Source: an uncultured Thermogutta sp.
GTDB lineage: Bacteria > Planctomycetota > Planctomycetia > Pirellulales > Thermoguttaceae
Reading direction: 5' to 3'
Length of the DNA: 64,000 bases
Assembly: GCA_937128505.1 (NCBI GenBank)
Contig: CAKZMM010000110.1
Location: 1-64,000 of the forward strand
Below the pieces are notes generated by a model. The model was given only the letters and a program-made list of their open reading frames with translations, was not told where the DNA came from and did not search any database. The position numbers and the translations under genes were made by a program. Below, one piece after another: positions 7,993 to 17,345 of the stretch (its first letter is position 1; each line of letters starts with the position of its first letter).

Positions 7993-10900
7993 TCACCAAT
8001 AGTGGAACTGCGCTGTGGCCATGCAGTCGCGATCTGCCTCAAGCCGCACCCAATGGGCCGAAAAAGACGAGGGAAACTCGAAGGAAACGCTTTCACCGGG
8101 CGGCACTTCCACAGTGGTGAAGCTCTGCCACGCTTGTCGGGTGGTGGTCGGGTCCACATCGATACGGAAGCGGATCGGCTCCGACTCGAGGTGGCTGAGC
8201 TCCAAGCGCTTGTTTTCAAAGCCGTACATGAGAAACGGATCAGACGGCACCCCTCCTTTCACCCTGCTTGCAAGCCAGGGGCCGCCCTTGCCCGTGGGTT
8301 TGGGAAGTTGCCAAAGGTCGTCCGTCTTGCCCAGCCACAGACACAGGTTACCATCCCGAAGAATTCTGGGACCAACGGCGGGCAAAACCGCGGGTCCCGA
8401 AAGCACTAAAAGCCCTCGCCATGACCCGAAATCGCTGATAAGCCGTCCATGGGTGCAAATGGGTTGTATGCTCCAGGCATAAGGAAGGCCGGAAACCTCG
8501 TAGAAAATCCCGTGGGTATCCAGCAACAGACGCTCCGTTTCCACTTCCCGCAATCTCGGCAGGTACTTGGCCCAGCATCGGTCATAATGCGCGGAAGCCT
8601 TCGGGAGTCGAATGGTTGACCATCGCCCTCCCAAATCTCGCACTTTCAGTAGTGCTGAGGTCGCATCCCATCCCACTGCCACGACAGTTTCACTCATCGA
8701 TCCCAGGTTGCACACTTCGGCATAAGCCGCGCGATCCACAATCCGCCACCCTCCCGGCGTCTTTTCCGCGAGAATTCCCGCCGTACCATTGGGGTTCATT
8801 CCGGCAATAATCAAAGAGGAACCCACCTGATGCCCGGCCCTAAAACAGAGCTCCTGCCCGCCTAATCCAAGCTCCTGCTTCAGATCAAAAACCGCCACCA
8901 CACAGCTTTCCCTAAGCTCGACATGCTGTAACAGCCCTGTAATCGTAAGCAGGAACATTCGCCTTTCCGGCGCCGAGGGGTCACGGATGGTAGCGACAAT
9001 CGGATGGCCACACAGTCCTTCGACCAGTTTCACCTCTCCCCGCTCACTGACGCAGTAAGGTCCGATGCTTAGCGAGGAACCGACCATCTGGCGGTTCAAT
9101 CCCGGGGGTATCGCCCCGGCTTTATCAGGGGCGGAGAAACCCTCTGCGATACGAAGTTGACTATCTACTTGAAAGAACCCTGCAGGGGAAATGCTCCCAT
9201 CCACGGCAACGTGCGTTACGAGGCACCATAATCGGTCGGCCAGCGGGACAAAGCACGTGGCATTGCCGGCAACAGATTCCTTCACCGGAGCAAACGCCGA
9301 CAGGAGAGTATCATTTCGGCGATATGACGCATAAGCGCGGCCACAACAAAGTTGTGCTGTTAACCGGGCTGGGCGATCGGCGATCAATCGCAGCCAGATG
9401 GCCGGCATTTCGTCCGGGATCATCCAGCACGCCATCCGCTGCGGACCAACCTGTAGCCGATTCACCTCCTTCCACCCACCGGAACCATCGGGATCGATTT
9501 CCACCCGGACGTTGACCAGCTGATCCCCGCGATCCAGCTCGCCCGGGGTTTCTACCACAACACCCAAATTCTCCGAAATCGGGCTAATTTCCAGGGGGAT
9601 ACCCTCCGGATCAAGGGGCTGCACAAAACACAAATGGGGCACGCCGTAGTGGCCGCGATCGTTGCGACCACTATGTTCCGGTATTTCCACTTCTCCCGCG
9701 GGAAACTCCGCATGGTGAATCTTATCGGTGTATATCTGATCATGTTCCCAGGTTAGTGTCATTTCTGTAGGTTGCCATCGAGATGGCAGAACGGGTTGAC
9801 CCCGGTCATGCACCGATAAGTAAACCACCACCGGCCGATTTACGGAAAAACGGAACGGCGTTCCCGGCCGTTCCATACTGCCGCGGCGGACGCTTACCCG
9901 CCACATCCCGCGGAGGAGTGACGGACATTCCACCACAGGAAATCGATCGGCACATCGGTAAAATTCCGAAATTTCCTTGGTGGGAAAGACGAACAAAGTC
10001 CGATGGCGATAACCTCCGACAAGCAGCGGTTCGGAGGGTTCGCCGGGCTTCACCAGGTCGCGGCACCAGGGTCCCCCCCACCCACTCGGTTCGCCCCAGT
10101 TTTCAAGCTGCTCTACTGTTCCAAACCACAAATTGGATTGAGGTTGGCCACCGGCCCGATGGCGGTGCCCCATCGAAGAATTTTGATTTCCTGCAAGCAC
10201 CAAATGCTCACCCCAACGACAAAAATCGGGAACGATTCGCAAATGCCCTGCCAACGGCTCGAGGCGAAGATGTTTTTCACCAAAGCCCTCTTCCATTCGC
10301 CAGAACATACCGTGCATATCCACCATCCAATGCTGCGGAGTGATACGCCGAATTCGCGGCCATTCGGTGCACCACGCGTGATCATGGCTTTCGCTACCTT
10401 TTAGCAAGCGATAATGCCGCCATTGGCCACCGGCCAAGACCGATAGGATGACCGACGCCCGGTCCCAGCCAACCGCCCAAAGGGGGCCCGCATCCTCCGC
10501 TATCGCTTCCACGCCATGAGCGGTCGTCACGTCGCAGTAAGCCGTCTGACGAATGACCCGCCACTTGTCCCCGTCCCATTCCGCCAGCCGTCCGGAACCG
10601 AAACCCCGAGCTACATCACCGCTTTCATACGTGTTATTCGCTACTACCAAACGCCCTTGCGACGTATAAGCCCCCTTGAAATGCGACCGACCATTGATTC
10701 CCAAAGCTTCGCGGCTCAAGTCGAAAAGCACACGACACTGAAGATTGTGCACTTCAACCTCGTACAACTTTCCCTCCATGGCTTGGGCATAGACAAGCCG
10801 GGACGGATCCTTCAAATGTCGGGCAAACGCGGTGACACGCTCACCCACAAGACCGGCAATCACCCGAACGTTTCCCCGATGGTCGATGGCATATGGTCCG

Positions 10901-11283
10901 ATAAAAAGTTGATTCGATTCGCGGTGGATAAGGCGTCCTGCATGCGTACCGACGACGCTTTCCGGACGTTTCTGAATGCGGAGGTGGCGGTCAATCTCAT
11001 AAAGACCCACTCCTGCCCCGGCTTTGTGCGCCACATAGCTGATATACCAGAGCCGATTCGCCCACGGTACCACGGCACCGATCCCGCATTCGCTCCACGA
11101 ATCGCTTAAAGCGGCCAAACGCGGGTAAATTCCCCCAAAACAGGGGAACGTTGCTTCGAAAGTAGTGTGCGGCCCCGACGACACCACGGCCTCGCCTCCA
11201 CTTGCCGAAGCCGATCTTCCCGCTTGGGCGCCAGCCAAAAGAAATAACCCAATCAAGGTAGCTACGATCAACCGTTTTTGCAT
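7993..11283 (-). CDS. Large secreted protein with an internal duplication
   Basis: Function unknown. A signal peptide (MQKRLIVATLIGLFLLAGAQA) shows export. The 1096-residue protein is two copies of one unit of about 450-550 residues. Each copy opens with a beta-propeller-like series (LW.ISYVAHK / LWCLVTHVAV; LFIGPYAID / LSIGPYCVS) and has a matching core (AVGWDRASVIL / AVGWDATSALL; MVDMHGMFWRM / LLDTHGIFYEV). Each ends in a beta-sandwich with IWLRLIADRPARLTAQL or HWVRLEADRDCMATAQF. No catalytic motif is evident. The fold suggests a cell-surface or carbohydrate-related protein, but that is inference. The ATG is preceded by GAGG at good spacing. It is unlinked to its neighbours, with gaps on both sides. 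Confidence 0.85.
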   Translation of the reverse strand: MQKRLIVATLIGLFLLAGAQAGRSASASGGEAVVSSGPHTTFEATFPCFGGIYPRLAALSDSWSECGIGAVVPWANRLWYISYVAHKAGAGVGLYEIDRHLRIQKRPESVVGTHAGRLIHRESNQLFIGPYAIDHRGNVRVIAGLVGERVTAFARHLKDPSRLVYAQAMEGKLYEVEVHNLQCRVLFDLSREALGINGRSHFKGAYTSQGRLVVANNTYESGDVARGFGSGRLAEWDGDKWRVIRQTAYCDVTTAHGVEAIAEDAGPLWAVGWDRASVILSVLAGGQWRHYRLLKGSESHDHAWCTEWPRIRRITPQHWMVDMHGMFWRMEEGFGEKHLRLEPLAGHLRIVPDFCRWGEHLVLAGNQNSSMGHRHRAGGQPQSNLWFGTVEQLENWGEPSGWGGPWCRDLVKPGEPSEPLLVGGYRHRTLFVFPTKEISEFYRCADRFPVVECPSLLRGMWRVSVRRGSMERPGTPFRFSVNRPVVVYLSVHDRGQPVLPSRWQPTEMTLTWEHDQIYTDKIHHAEFPAGEVEIPEHSGRNDRGHYGVPHLCFVQPLDPEGIPLEISPISENLGVVVETPGELDRGDQLVNVRVEIDPDGSGGWKEVNRLQVGPQRMACWMIPDEMPAIWLRLIADRPARLTAQLCCGRAYASYRRNDTLLSAFAPVKESVAGNATCFVPLADRLWCLVTHVAVDGSISPAGFFQVDSQLRIAEGFSAPDKAGAIPPGLNRQMVGSSLSIGPYCVSERGEVKLVEGLCGHPIVATIRDPSAPERRMFLLTITGLLQHVELRESCVVAVFDLKQELGLGGQELCFRAGHQVGSSLIIAGMNPNGTAGILAEKTPGGWRIVDRAAYAEVCNLGSMSETVVAVGWDATSALLKVRDLGGRWSTIRLPKASAHYDRCWAKYLPRLREVETERLLLDTHGIFYEVSGLPYAWSIQPICTHGRLISDFGSWRGLLVLSGPAVLPAVGPRILRDGNLCLWLGKTDDLWQLPKPTGKGGPWLASRVKGGVPSDPFLMYGFENKRLELSHLESEPIRFRIDVDPTTTRQAWQSFTTVEVPPGESVSFEFPSSFSAHWVRLEADRDCMATAQFHYW

Positions 11284-11610
11284 GACACATCCTCGCTTTT
11301 ATGCCAGTGAGCAAACCGGCAGCATTAGCGGGCCAAAAAATCGAAGCTCTGCGGACCGAGAGCAAAAGACTTTCTCCATTTAAAATGCGGGAATTCCGGT
11401 TGTCAAAAAAAGAAAACTCCCTATTGCGAGAGCGTGCGATCTTGAGATGGTTGTCTTGTGTGCACTAGAGATCATGGGTGCGCTATACATCGACCGTGTC
11501 TCTAAATTCGGACGAAAAATCCATCGCACCTTCAAATTATGATCCTCAGTGCACCGCAACAGTCAGTTCCAGGACTCTTGCATGCTACCGGAGGTTCGGG
11601 CTTGACGTAC

Positions 11611-11697
11611 CAAGACCCGCAGTTTTCGGGATGAGACACCCAATCGCCGTGGAACTGGATTCCTAACGTTTCAAGACCCACGGTTTTTCGGGCGAGA
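11611..11697. repeat. 26-bp direct repeat, period 61
   Basis: Units at 11611-11636 and 11672-11697 begin CAAGACCC and share TTTTCGGG followed by GAGA. They differ at a few positions. Confidence 0.75.
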
Positions 11698-11807
11698 GCG
11701 TGGCGCACGCAGGAAAAGGATCCCCTATATGCAAGAATTGCATTTTGGCGATGCTAGAAATCGATGGGGATATCGTCGATGCCGGTCGTCAGGTGTGATG
11801 TATCCGC

Positions 11808-11899
11808 GAACCTTCATGCCGATGATGGGTGACGGCGATCTGGGCGTTAAGCCGACACAATGGTATGGTGTCTCCATGAACCATCATGCCGGTCATGGG
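11808..11899. repeat. 22-bp direct repeat, period 70
   Basis: GAACCTTCATGCCGATGATG at 11808 and GAACCATCATGCCGGTCATG at 11878 match at all but three positions. A further partial copy GATGCCGGTCGTC lies near 11778. Confidence 0.75.
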
Positions 11900-12103
11900 G
11901 CCCATAACACTCGGCGACATTCGAGCGGTAGCCCCATAAGCCGAAAAAGCCTTCCGGCCCATATGCGGTGCGGAATACCGCATTGAGCGTGCCCGAAAGA
12001 CTTTTTCCCGGATATTCAAGGCAAGTTTTCGACACAAAGCCGCTATAAAGCTGCGCGGTGTTGCATCCTTTCGGCGTGCCACTGGGCGTCTTTGGAAGCC
12101 AAA

Positions 12104-14242
12104 TCACTGAACTTCCAAGGCCATCAAGTATTCATCACGAGCCTTTTGCAACTGGGCCTCTCGATCCTTCAGCTCTGCCACCCGGGCACGAAGTTTTTCG
12201 ATCTCGGTTTCCTGATCAGTAAACTTCTTCACATAGTTTTTGTAAAGCTCGCTAGCACGGTCGAGTTGGCCCATATTGGCCCGAATGCGCTCTTGGTCCT
12301 CAAAAATTTCTCTAATCTTCGTCTCACAGACTACTCTCTCCTGCTGCACAAGAGCAATTTCGTGATTTCGCCGCATGACCTCTCGCAGGGCCTGCTTGAC
12401 AGGCTCGCTGACCTGTTTGGCGGAGAGATAAATTGCGACCATCCCCTCATTCAAATCGGTTAACGCGACCTGTTGCGAGCGGATCTGCTCCTCGCGGACC
12501 TCCAGCCGCGTAGGCTCCTCCGAACTCACATCGACGCCGAACCGATAGTGGCTTCGCGTCTTTTCCTCCGCTTCTTTCGGTTCGACCAAAGTCCAATTAG
12601 GATCGATCGGATAATCGATCAACACATGCCGCCGACCTTCCCCGGAATATTTCAGCGTATACTGCCGACTTCGGACGGCCTTCCGCATGCTGATCAACAC
12701 TCCCCTGGCCAGCCGTACGGAGAGTAATTCATCGGGGGCGGATGCGGCCTGCCAAGCTACTTCTGTTTGGAGATCTACAGCGTAACTGATCAAACGTTCG
12801 GAACCCGGCGGAATATCTGTAATCTTCGCATCACCGGCGTAAGCCCCGCCCTCAAAGACCGTAATCGGTCCTTGTGTCCAGTATGTGTTAGTGTCGTTTT
12901 TAAGCCTCAAACCAGCCAACGGATATTTTGAATGAACAGTTTCGTTGTAGATGGAAAGCCGCCGGCAGGGAACCTCGGCCACTACGATGGGCAACATGGC
13001 GGATTGTTGACGGTCGATGCGGACTGGAAAAGCGATTTCATACCGGAAGAATTGCCCGAGATCGACTGCCTCGGCAGCGGAGCGAACCGACCGGCCCAAA
13101 GCGTCGATTTCAAGCCCCAAACGCGCCTCCGCCTCCAGCGATTCATCCGCGGCACGTCTCTTTTGTCTTTCGGCCAAAGCACGTCCACCGCCGAATCCCC
13201 CCAGCCCCATCGGCGCTGGCGGGGCCGCTTGCAAACCTGCTTCGGCCAACTCCCCCGCTTTCCGCACTTCTAAAGCTTGCTCGTACGCCTGCCCCCGAAT
13301 CGACTCATAGAGTTCCAGTTTTTCCTCCGGCCTCCTGATATAAAGGGGCTCATAGAGATTCATCGTAAAGGAAATCGGCCTCCCGCTGACCAGTGCCAAC
13401 CTCACATCTCGCCAGTCTTCGTCCGTGGTGTTCTCCACGATGGCCCAGCCTTGCAAAAGCCCCCGCTCCCCTTCGTCTAGAACTAGCCGGTAACTCGTCT
13501 TCCAAATGGGGGCCTCCAGGATATAGCCCAGTCGAATCCGCCGTCTCCCCTCGCCGCGCAGAGAAATGGAAACGACCTTTTTGGTGACATCGTGCGCCCC
13601 CGCCAGTACCTCCAAGGCGCGGCGGAAATCACGGTCCACCACTGGATCACAGAAGCGGATTCGCGAAACCGACTCGAGCGGAACCGTCCGCAGCCCCTCA
13701 TCGGTCATCAAGTTCAATCGCACTTTGGTCACGATTCCCATTTCGTACTTCTCTTGGACCTCCTCGGTGCTGACGATGGCACCGGAAATCGGTTGCGGCG
13801 CCTCGATTTCTACCCTCTGGCCACGAAGTTGGAGCAGTAGCTGCGCCACACTCGACGGTTCTGTTAAATCCACCGCAAAGCTCTTAAGAGTTTTGGTGAT
13901 GGGATCCTTCGACGTGTAACTAACCGAGGTTATTTGCCCGCCGTCCAAATCTTCTATGACGAGGCTCTTAAGCAGGTCATTGATGGCTTCCGTTCGAAAA
14001 CGAAATTCGATCTCTCGATTCCCCTCGATCGTGCCTCCATGTTCGAAGTAACCTACCCCGGAGCTGAAAAGCACTACCCGGGTCACGGGCAACGGCCGAT
14101 CTTCCGTGCCTTGGCCCACGCTCTGCGCCGAAGAAAGCATACCCATGAAAATGCCCCCTAAAAAGCAGACGGCTGATGCGAGACCACAGAAAAACCGCTC
14201 CAAAATTCGTTGCCCCTGCAAAAGCGGATTTGTCCCCACCAT
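12104..14242 (-). CDS. DUF4139 domain protein, exported
   Basis: Biochemical role unknown; DUF4139 proteins are predicted envelope proteins. The opening LPVTRVVLFSSGVGYFEHGG followed by EFRFRTEAINDLLKSL and the later YILEAPIWKTSYRLVLDE are typical of this family. The C-terminal 120 residues are a strong heptad-like coiled coil. A hydrophobic stretch near the N-terminus (about residues 22-40 of this form) acts as signal or anchor. I moved the start to the ATG at 14242 because GGAGGAGAAG lies just before it. The longest frame, to 14290, adds 16 residues with no ribosome site. A glycine-rich linker GLGGFGGGRA lies near the middle. The gene stands alone. Confidence 0.88.
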   Translation of the reverse strand: MVGTNPLLQGQRILERFFCGLASAVCFLGGIFMGMLSSAQSVGQGTEDRPLPVTRVVLFSSGVGYFEHGGTIEGNREIEFRFRTEAINDLLKSLVIEDLDGGQITSVSYTSKDPITKTLKSFAVDLTEPSSVAQLLLQLRGQRVEIEAPQPISGAIVSTEEVQEKYEMGIVTKVRLNLMTDEGLRTVPLESVSRIRFCDPVVDRDFRRALEVLAGAHDVTKKVVSISLRGEGRRRIRLGYILEAPIWKTSYRLVLDEGERGLLQGWAIVENTTDEDWRDVRLALVSGRPISFTMNLYEPLYIRRPEEKLELYESIRGQAYEQALEVRKAGELAEAGLQAAPPAPMGLGGFGGGRALAERQKRRAADESLEAEARLGLEIDALGRSVRSAAEAVDLGQFFRYEIAFPVRIDRQQSAMLPIVVAEVPCRRLSIYNETVHSKYPLAGLRLKNDTNTYWTQGPITVFEGGAYAGDAKITDIPPGSERLISYAVDLQTEVAWQAASAPDELLSVRLARGVLISMRKAVRSRQYTLKYSGEGRRHVLIDYPIDPNWTLVEPKEAEEKTRSHYRFGVDVSSEEPTRLEVREEQIRSQQVALTDLNEGMVAIYLSAKQVSEPVKQALREVMRRNHEIALVQQERVVCETKIREIFEDQERIRANMGQLDRASELYKNYVKKFTDQETEIEKLRARVAELKDREAQLQKARDEYLMALEVQ

Positions 14243-14869
14243 TCTTCTCCTCCATTTCCCCAACAAGTATTCGTTCTTCTCGTTCGCCAACCATTCCCGT
14301 CAAGCTGTGCCACTTCGATCGCCAAATCGCCCATCCTGCTCCCTTCACCGACCGGCGACCTAACGCCCCAATTAGCCGGTTATTCACGACCAGTGCAGGG
14401 TCCCTTGCATGGCATAAAACGGGCTATTTCCTCCCAAAGGGATATTCAAACGTTCGACTGCGGCATATGGCAAAACCTCTCAGCCCAGGCGCTATTCGCC
14501 GTGCTTTGCCCTTTAAAGGCTAGCTTACCGAAAGCGCTACCACCTCAAAAAAGCACCCGAAGATTAGACAAACGTTAGGCCGCAAAAGTTCCGAGGATTT
14601 TCGCTCGAAAAATCGTATCCTGTACTTCTAAGAAACGTACTTCCTAAGAAACAGTTTACCCAATAGCGTTAAAAAATGGAAAACGCGTGTCCGCTGAGCA
14701 AAAACTCGCGAAAAAGCCGCGGAAACAAATTCTGATGCGCGTTCATGTCAGATGGCTGATTTGGGCTTTATAGCAGGTCCGTGGCGCAGGCCCACGGTGG
14801 GGACTCACGGTATTGGCTCACCGTGTAGGATTACCGTGTCCGAATAAGTTGTAGGATTATGGTGTAGGA
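14243..14869. other. Gap upstream of the DUF4139 gene
   Basis: About 630 bp. It holds the short duplication at 14622-14652 and, at the right edge, the repeats running into the end of tgt. Nothing else is recognised. Confidence 0.45.
14622..14652. repeat. 15/16-bp tandem duplication
   Basis: GTACTTCTAAGAAAC (14622-14636) is followed directly by GTACTTCCTAAGAAAC (14637-14652), differing by one inserted C. Confidence 0.85.
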
Positions 14870-14873
14870 TTAC
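14823..14873. repeat. Triple short repeat at the tgt 3' end
   Basis: TGTAGGATTA occurs three times, at about 14824, 14850 and 14863. The last copy contains the tgt stop codon when read on the minus strand. It is another case of a duplicated gene end. Confidence 0.8.
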
Positions 14874-16075
14874 AATATTGAAGGGCCTACAGCGCTCGAA
14901 TTCTCGTCGCGCCACAACGCGAGTTTTTCCTGACGGAAATCCTCGAATCTGCCCGCCGCTATCGCTTCCCGGCATTCGGCCATCAACCGCTGATAAAAGG
15001 TGATGTTATGAATCGAAAGAAGAACAGGCCCTAACATTTCCTTGGCCATGAAAAGATGACGGAGGTAAGCCCGGCTGAAGCGGCACGCCGGGCAAGAGCA
15101 ATCTTCCTGAAGAGGTCGCGGATCCTGGGTATGTTGTTGGTTGCGGAGTCGGAGAATACCCTGATGGGTAAAAGCCGTGGCATTTCGGCCGTTACGTGTC
15201 GGAAGCACACAATCGAATAAATCCACGCCTGAGCTAACCGCTTCCAGGATATCTTGAGGACGCCCCACCCCCATTAGGTACCGCGGCTTGTCATCGGGGA
15301 GCAACGGCGCCACCAATCGCACCACTTGGTACATCTCTTCCGGCGACTCGCCGACACTCAGTCCCCCGATCGCATAACCGTCGAAATTCATCTCCACCAG
15401 ACGCGCAGCACACCACTCACGAAGCGATCGATCCAATCCCCCCTGCACGATTGCAAAAAGACTTTGATTGGCCGGTCGGGTCACTCGTTGACAGCGTTCG
15501 GCCCAATGAATCGTTCGCTCGGTTGCGGTTCGGAGTCGTTCCTTGTCGGCCGGCAGTGCCACCACATCGTCTAAGACCATGGCAATATCGCTGCCGAGGA
15601 CAGCCTGAAGTTCCATCGCACGCTCGGGGGAAAGTTCCCAGCGTGAGCCATCGATGTGCGACCGAAAAATCGCCCCCTTGTCACTCACTTCCACAAGCTG
15701 CGCAAGGCTATAGAGCTGAAACCCGCCGCTATCGGTGAGGATCGACCTCTCCCAGCCCATGAACCGGTGCAGCCCACCTACTGCCCCGATGACCTTTTCC
15801 CCGGGCCGAAGCATAAGGTGATAAGTATTGGCCAGAATCATTTGGGTGCCAGTGGCGCGTAGGTGCTCGGGCAGAATTCCCTTGACCGTGGCCTGGGTAC
15901 CAACGGGCATAAAGGCCGGGGTTTCGACCAGTCCATGAGCGGTCTGGAGCTGCCCGCGTCGAGCTGCCGTGTGCCGATCGGTACATAACAGTTGGAACTT
16001 CACGGACTGGGCCACTCTCGAAAAAAGTTGCTCGTAGGAGTAGTGCGCGGCTTCAGGAGCCGCAAGGCTGGGCAA
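14870..16075 (-). CDS. tgt: tRNA-guanine (queuine) transglycosylase
   Basis: It exchanges guanine at the wobble position of GUN-anticodon tRNAs for the queuosine precursor preQ1. The (beta/alpha)8 protein of 401 residues shows the general base in TDSGGFQ (D115) and the nucleophile in FDCVLPTRNGRN (D288). The zinc site CSCPAC with a distal His (C327, C329, C332, H357) is complete. The TTG at 16075 has GGAG six bases upstream. GTG codons at residues 21 and 25 would give a start closer to the usual MKFxL opening, so the N-terminus is open. It is a single gene with no queuosine partner nearby. Confidence 0.95.
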   Translation of the reverse strand: MPSLAAPEAAHYSYEQLFSRVAQSVKFQLLCTDRHTAARRGQLQTAHGLVETPAFMPVGTQATVKGILPEHLRATGTQMILANTYHLMLRPGEKVIGAVGGLHRFMGWERSILTDSGGFQLYSLAQLVEVSDKGAIFRSHIDGSRWELSPERAMELQAVLGSDIAMVLDDVVALPADKERLRTATERTIHWAERCQRVTRPANQSLFAIVQGGLDRSLREWCAARLVEMNFDGYAIGGLSVGESPEEMYQVVRLVAPLLPDDKPRYLMGVGRPQDILEAVSSGVDLFDCVLPTRNGRNATAFTHQGILRLRNQQHTQDPRPLQEDCSCPACRFSRAYLRHLFMAKEMLGPVLLSIHNITFYQRLMAECREAIAAGRFEDFRQEKLALWRDENSSAVGPSIL

Positions 16076-16340
16076 GTCAAGCTCCGCAATCCTACCGCGG
16101 CTAAGAACAAGATTTAGATTTCAGAATAAGAATCGGCAGCAAGGGGCCGCAAGAGCCCTCTTGCCGGCGGCCGGCGGGATAATAGTCTGGTTCCTAAAAT
16201 CCTGCCCGATCTTCCGCTCAGGGAAAAAATTCCCGTTGCCTCAGCTCAGAAATGAAACCCCTTGCCTCGGCTCAAGGAAGCTCCCCCTACTTTAGACTGG
16301 CGAAGTCTCCCCCTTTGTTCAGCTCAGGGCGGAATCCCCG

Positions 16341-17345
16341 TTATGATTTCGGCACCACCGCATGAGCCGCCAGCGTCGAGGCTTCACCACCTAGGTCCGT
16401 TTCAATGCGAATGGTCCGCAGAATTCGGCCCACGTCGCTCCCCGGGGTAAAACTCACGCGGACAATGTGCAGTTTTTTCGGCGTATCCGTGCCCGTCAGA
16501 TCGAACGAAAACCCCTCACCATCTGCCTCGATCCTCAGGATCCGAAACGGCTGGTTTGCCCGGATGACAAGCTGCCGAGTAATCGTCTCCCCCGGTTTCA
16601 CCGTTCCGAGAAACAATGACGAAGGATTCACCGCTACCGGAGCCTCGACCATGGCCTCCACCGGTACCACAACCTGTCGCCATTGGCGATCATTCGTCGT
16701 CAGCACGACATGATCATGCAGGGGCCCCGCCGGAGCCGAATCTCTCAAGGTGATCTTCAGCTCGTATTCGACGGCACCTCCGTGCCGCTTTATCTCCCGG
16801 AGTACAACCGCAAGATGTGGGTTTTCTGTGGAGGCCGAATAAACTTGCCAGCTCGGATTTCCGTTCCGGGCAATTCGCACCGTCCGTTCCGCAGTGGTAC
16901 CTTTCGTTACCGTGCCGAACTCCGCACTCCCCGGTTCGAGCGAGATTTCGGAACGGACCGTTCCCCGGGTATGCAACTGGACTTGCGCCGGATAGGGTAG
17001 ATCAAACTTCACCGTGATGGTGGCCGACTTAGTTCCGAGGAAAGCCCGGGTATTAAACGTGGCAACAATCGCTCCTTGTTCGTAGGTTTTTAGAAGCGGC
17101 TTTTCGATTCGGACCGATGTGCACGAGCAATTGGAATGGACCGAGGCAATGCGAACGTCCTCCAAGTAAATATTTCGGAGAACGAAACGGAATTCTGCTT
17201 TCGCCCCCCAAGCAACGGTTCCGAAGTCGTGCTCTGTGGTCTCGAACATCCGGCGAGCCCATTCCTGCGAAAACCCCCACTCCCCGGGGAAGCTAATCAA
17301 CGCCAACAGTAGCGAGAAAACTGCTCCGGTGGCACGTCGGGTCAT
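16341..17345 (-). CDS. DUF1573 domain protein, exported
   Basis: Function unknown. The 334-residue form begins MTRRATGAVFSLLLALIS, a clear signal peptide, and has GGAGG eight bases before the ATG at 17345. The longer frame, to 17489, adds 48 residues without a ribosome site. After the signal comes the DUF1573 hallmark HDFGTV and, about 30 residues on, NCSCT (C73, C75). DUF1573 is an ASH/MSP-type immunoglobulin-like domain. At least two further Ig-like repeats follow (SAEFGTVTKGTTAERTV and LFLGTVKPGETITRQLV). The protein is predicted to be periplasmic or surface-located. It is common in planctomycetes and Bacteroidetes, usually without a known role. It stands apart from tgt by 265 bp. Confidence 0.87.
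   Translation of the reverse strand: MTRRATGAVFSLLLALISFPGEWGFSQEWARRMFETTEHDFGTVAWGAKAEFRFVLRNIYLEDVRIASVHSNCSCTSVRIEKPLLKTYEQGAIVATFNTRAFLGTKSATITVKFDLPYPAQVQLHTRGTVRSEISLEPGSAEFGTVTKGTTAERTVRIARNGNPSWQVYSASTENPHLAVVLREIKRHGGAVEYELKITLRDSAPAGPLHDHVVLTTNDRQWRQVVVPVEAMVEAPVAVNPSSLFLGTVKPGETITRQLVIRANQPFRILRIEADGEGFSFDLTGTDTPKKLHIVRVSFTPGSDVGRILRTIRIETDLGGEASTLAAHAVVPKS

Larger units (their letters stand above)
11284..12103. other. Gap with spaced direct repeats
   Basis: About 820 bp with no supportable gene. It holds two pairs of spaced repeats (11611/11672 and 11808/11878) and a small hairpin near 11964-11983 (ATGCGGTGCGGAATACCGCAT). No RNA family is recognised. Confidence 0.5.

Noticed and set aside
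9783-10343. 186-residue frame opposite the large secreted protein
   Set aside because: Composition is typical of an antisense shadow (P, R, H-rich) and the minus-strand protein is coherent throughout.
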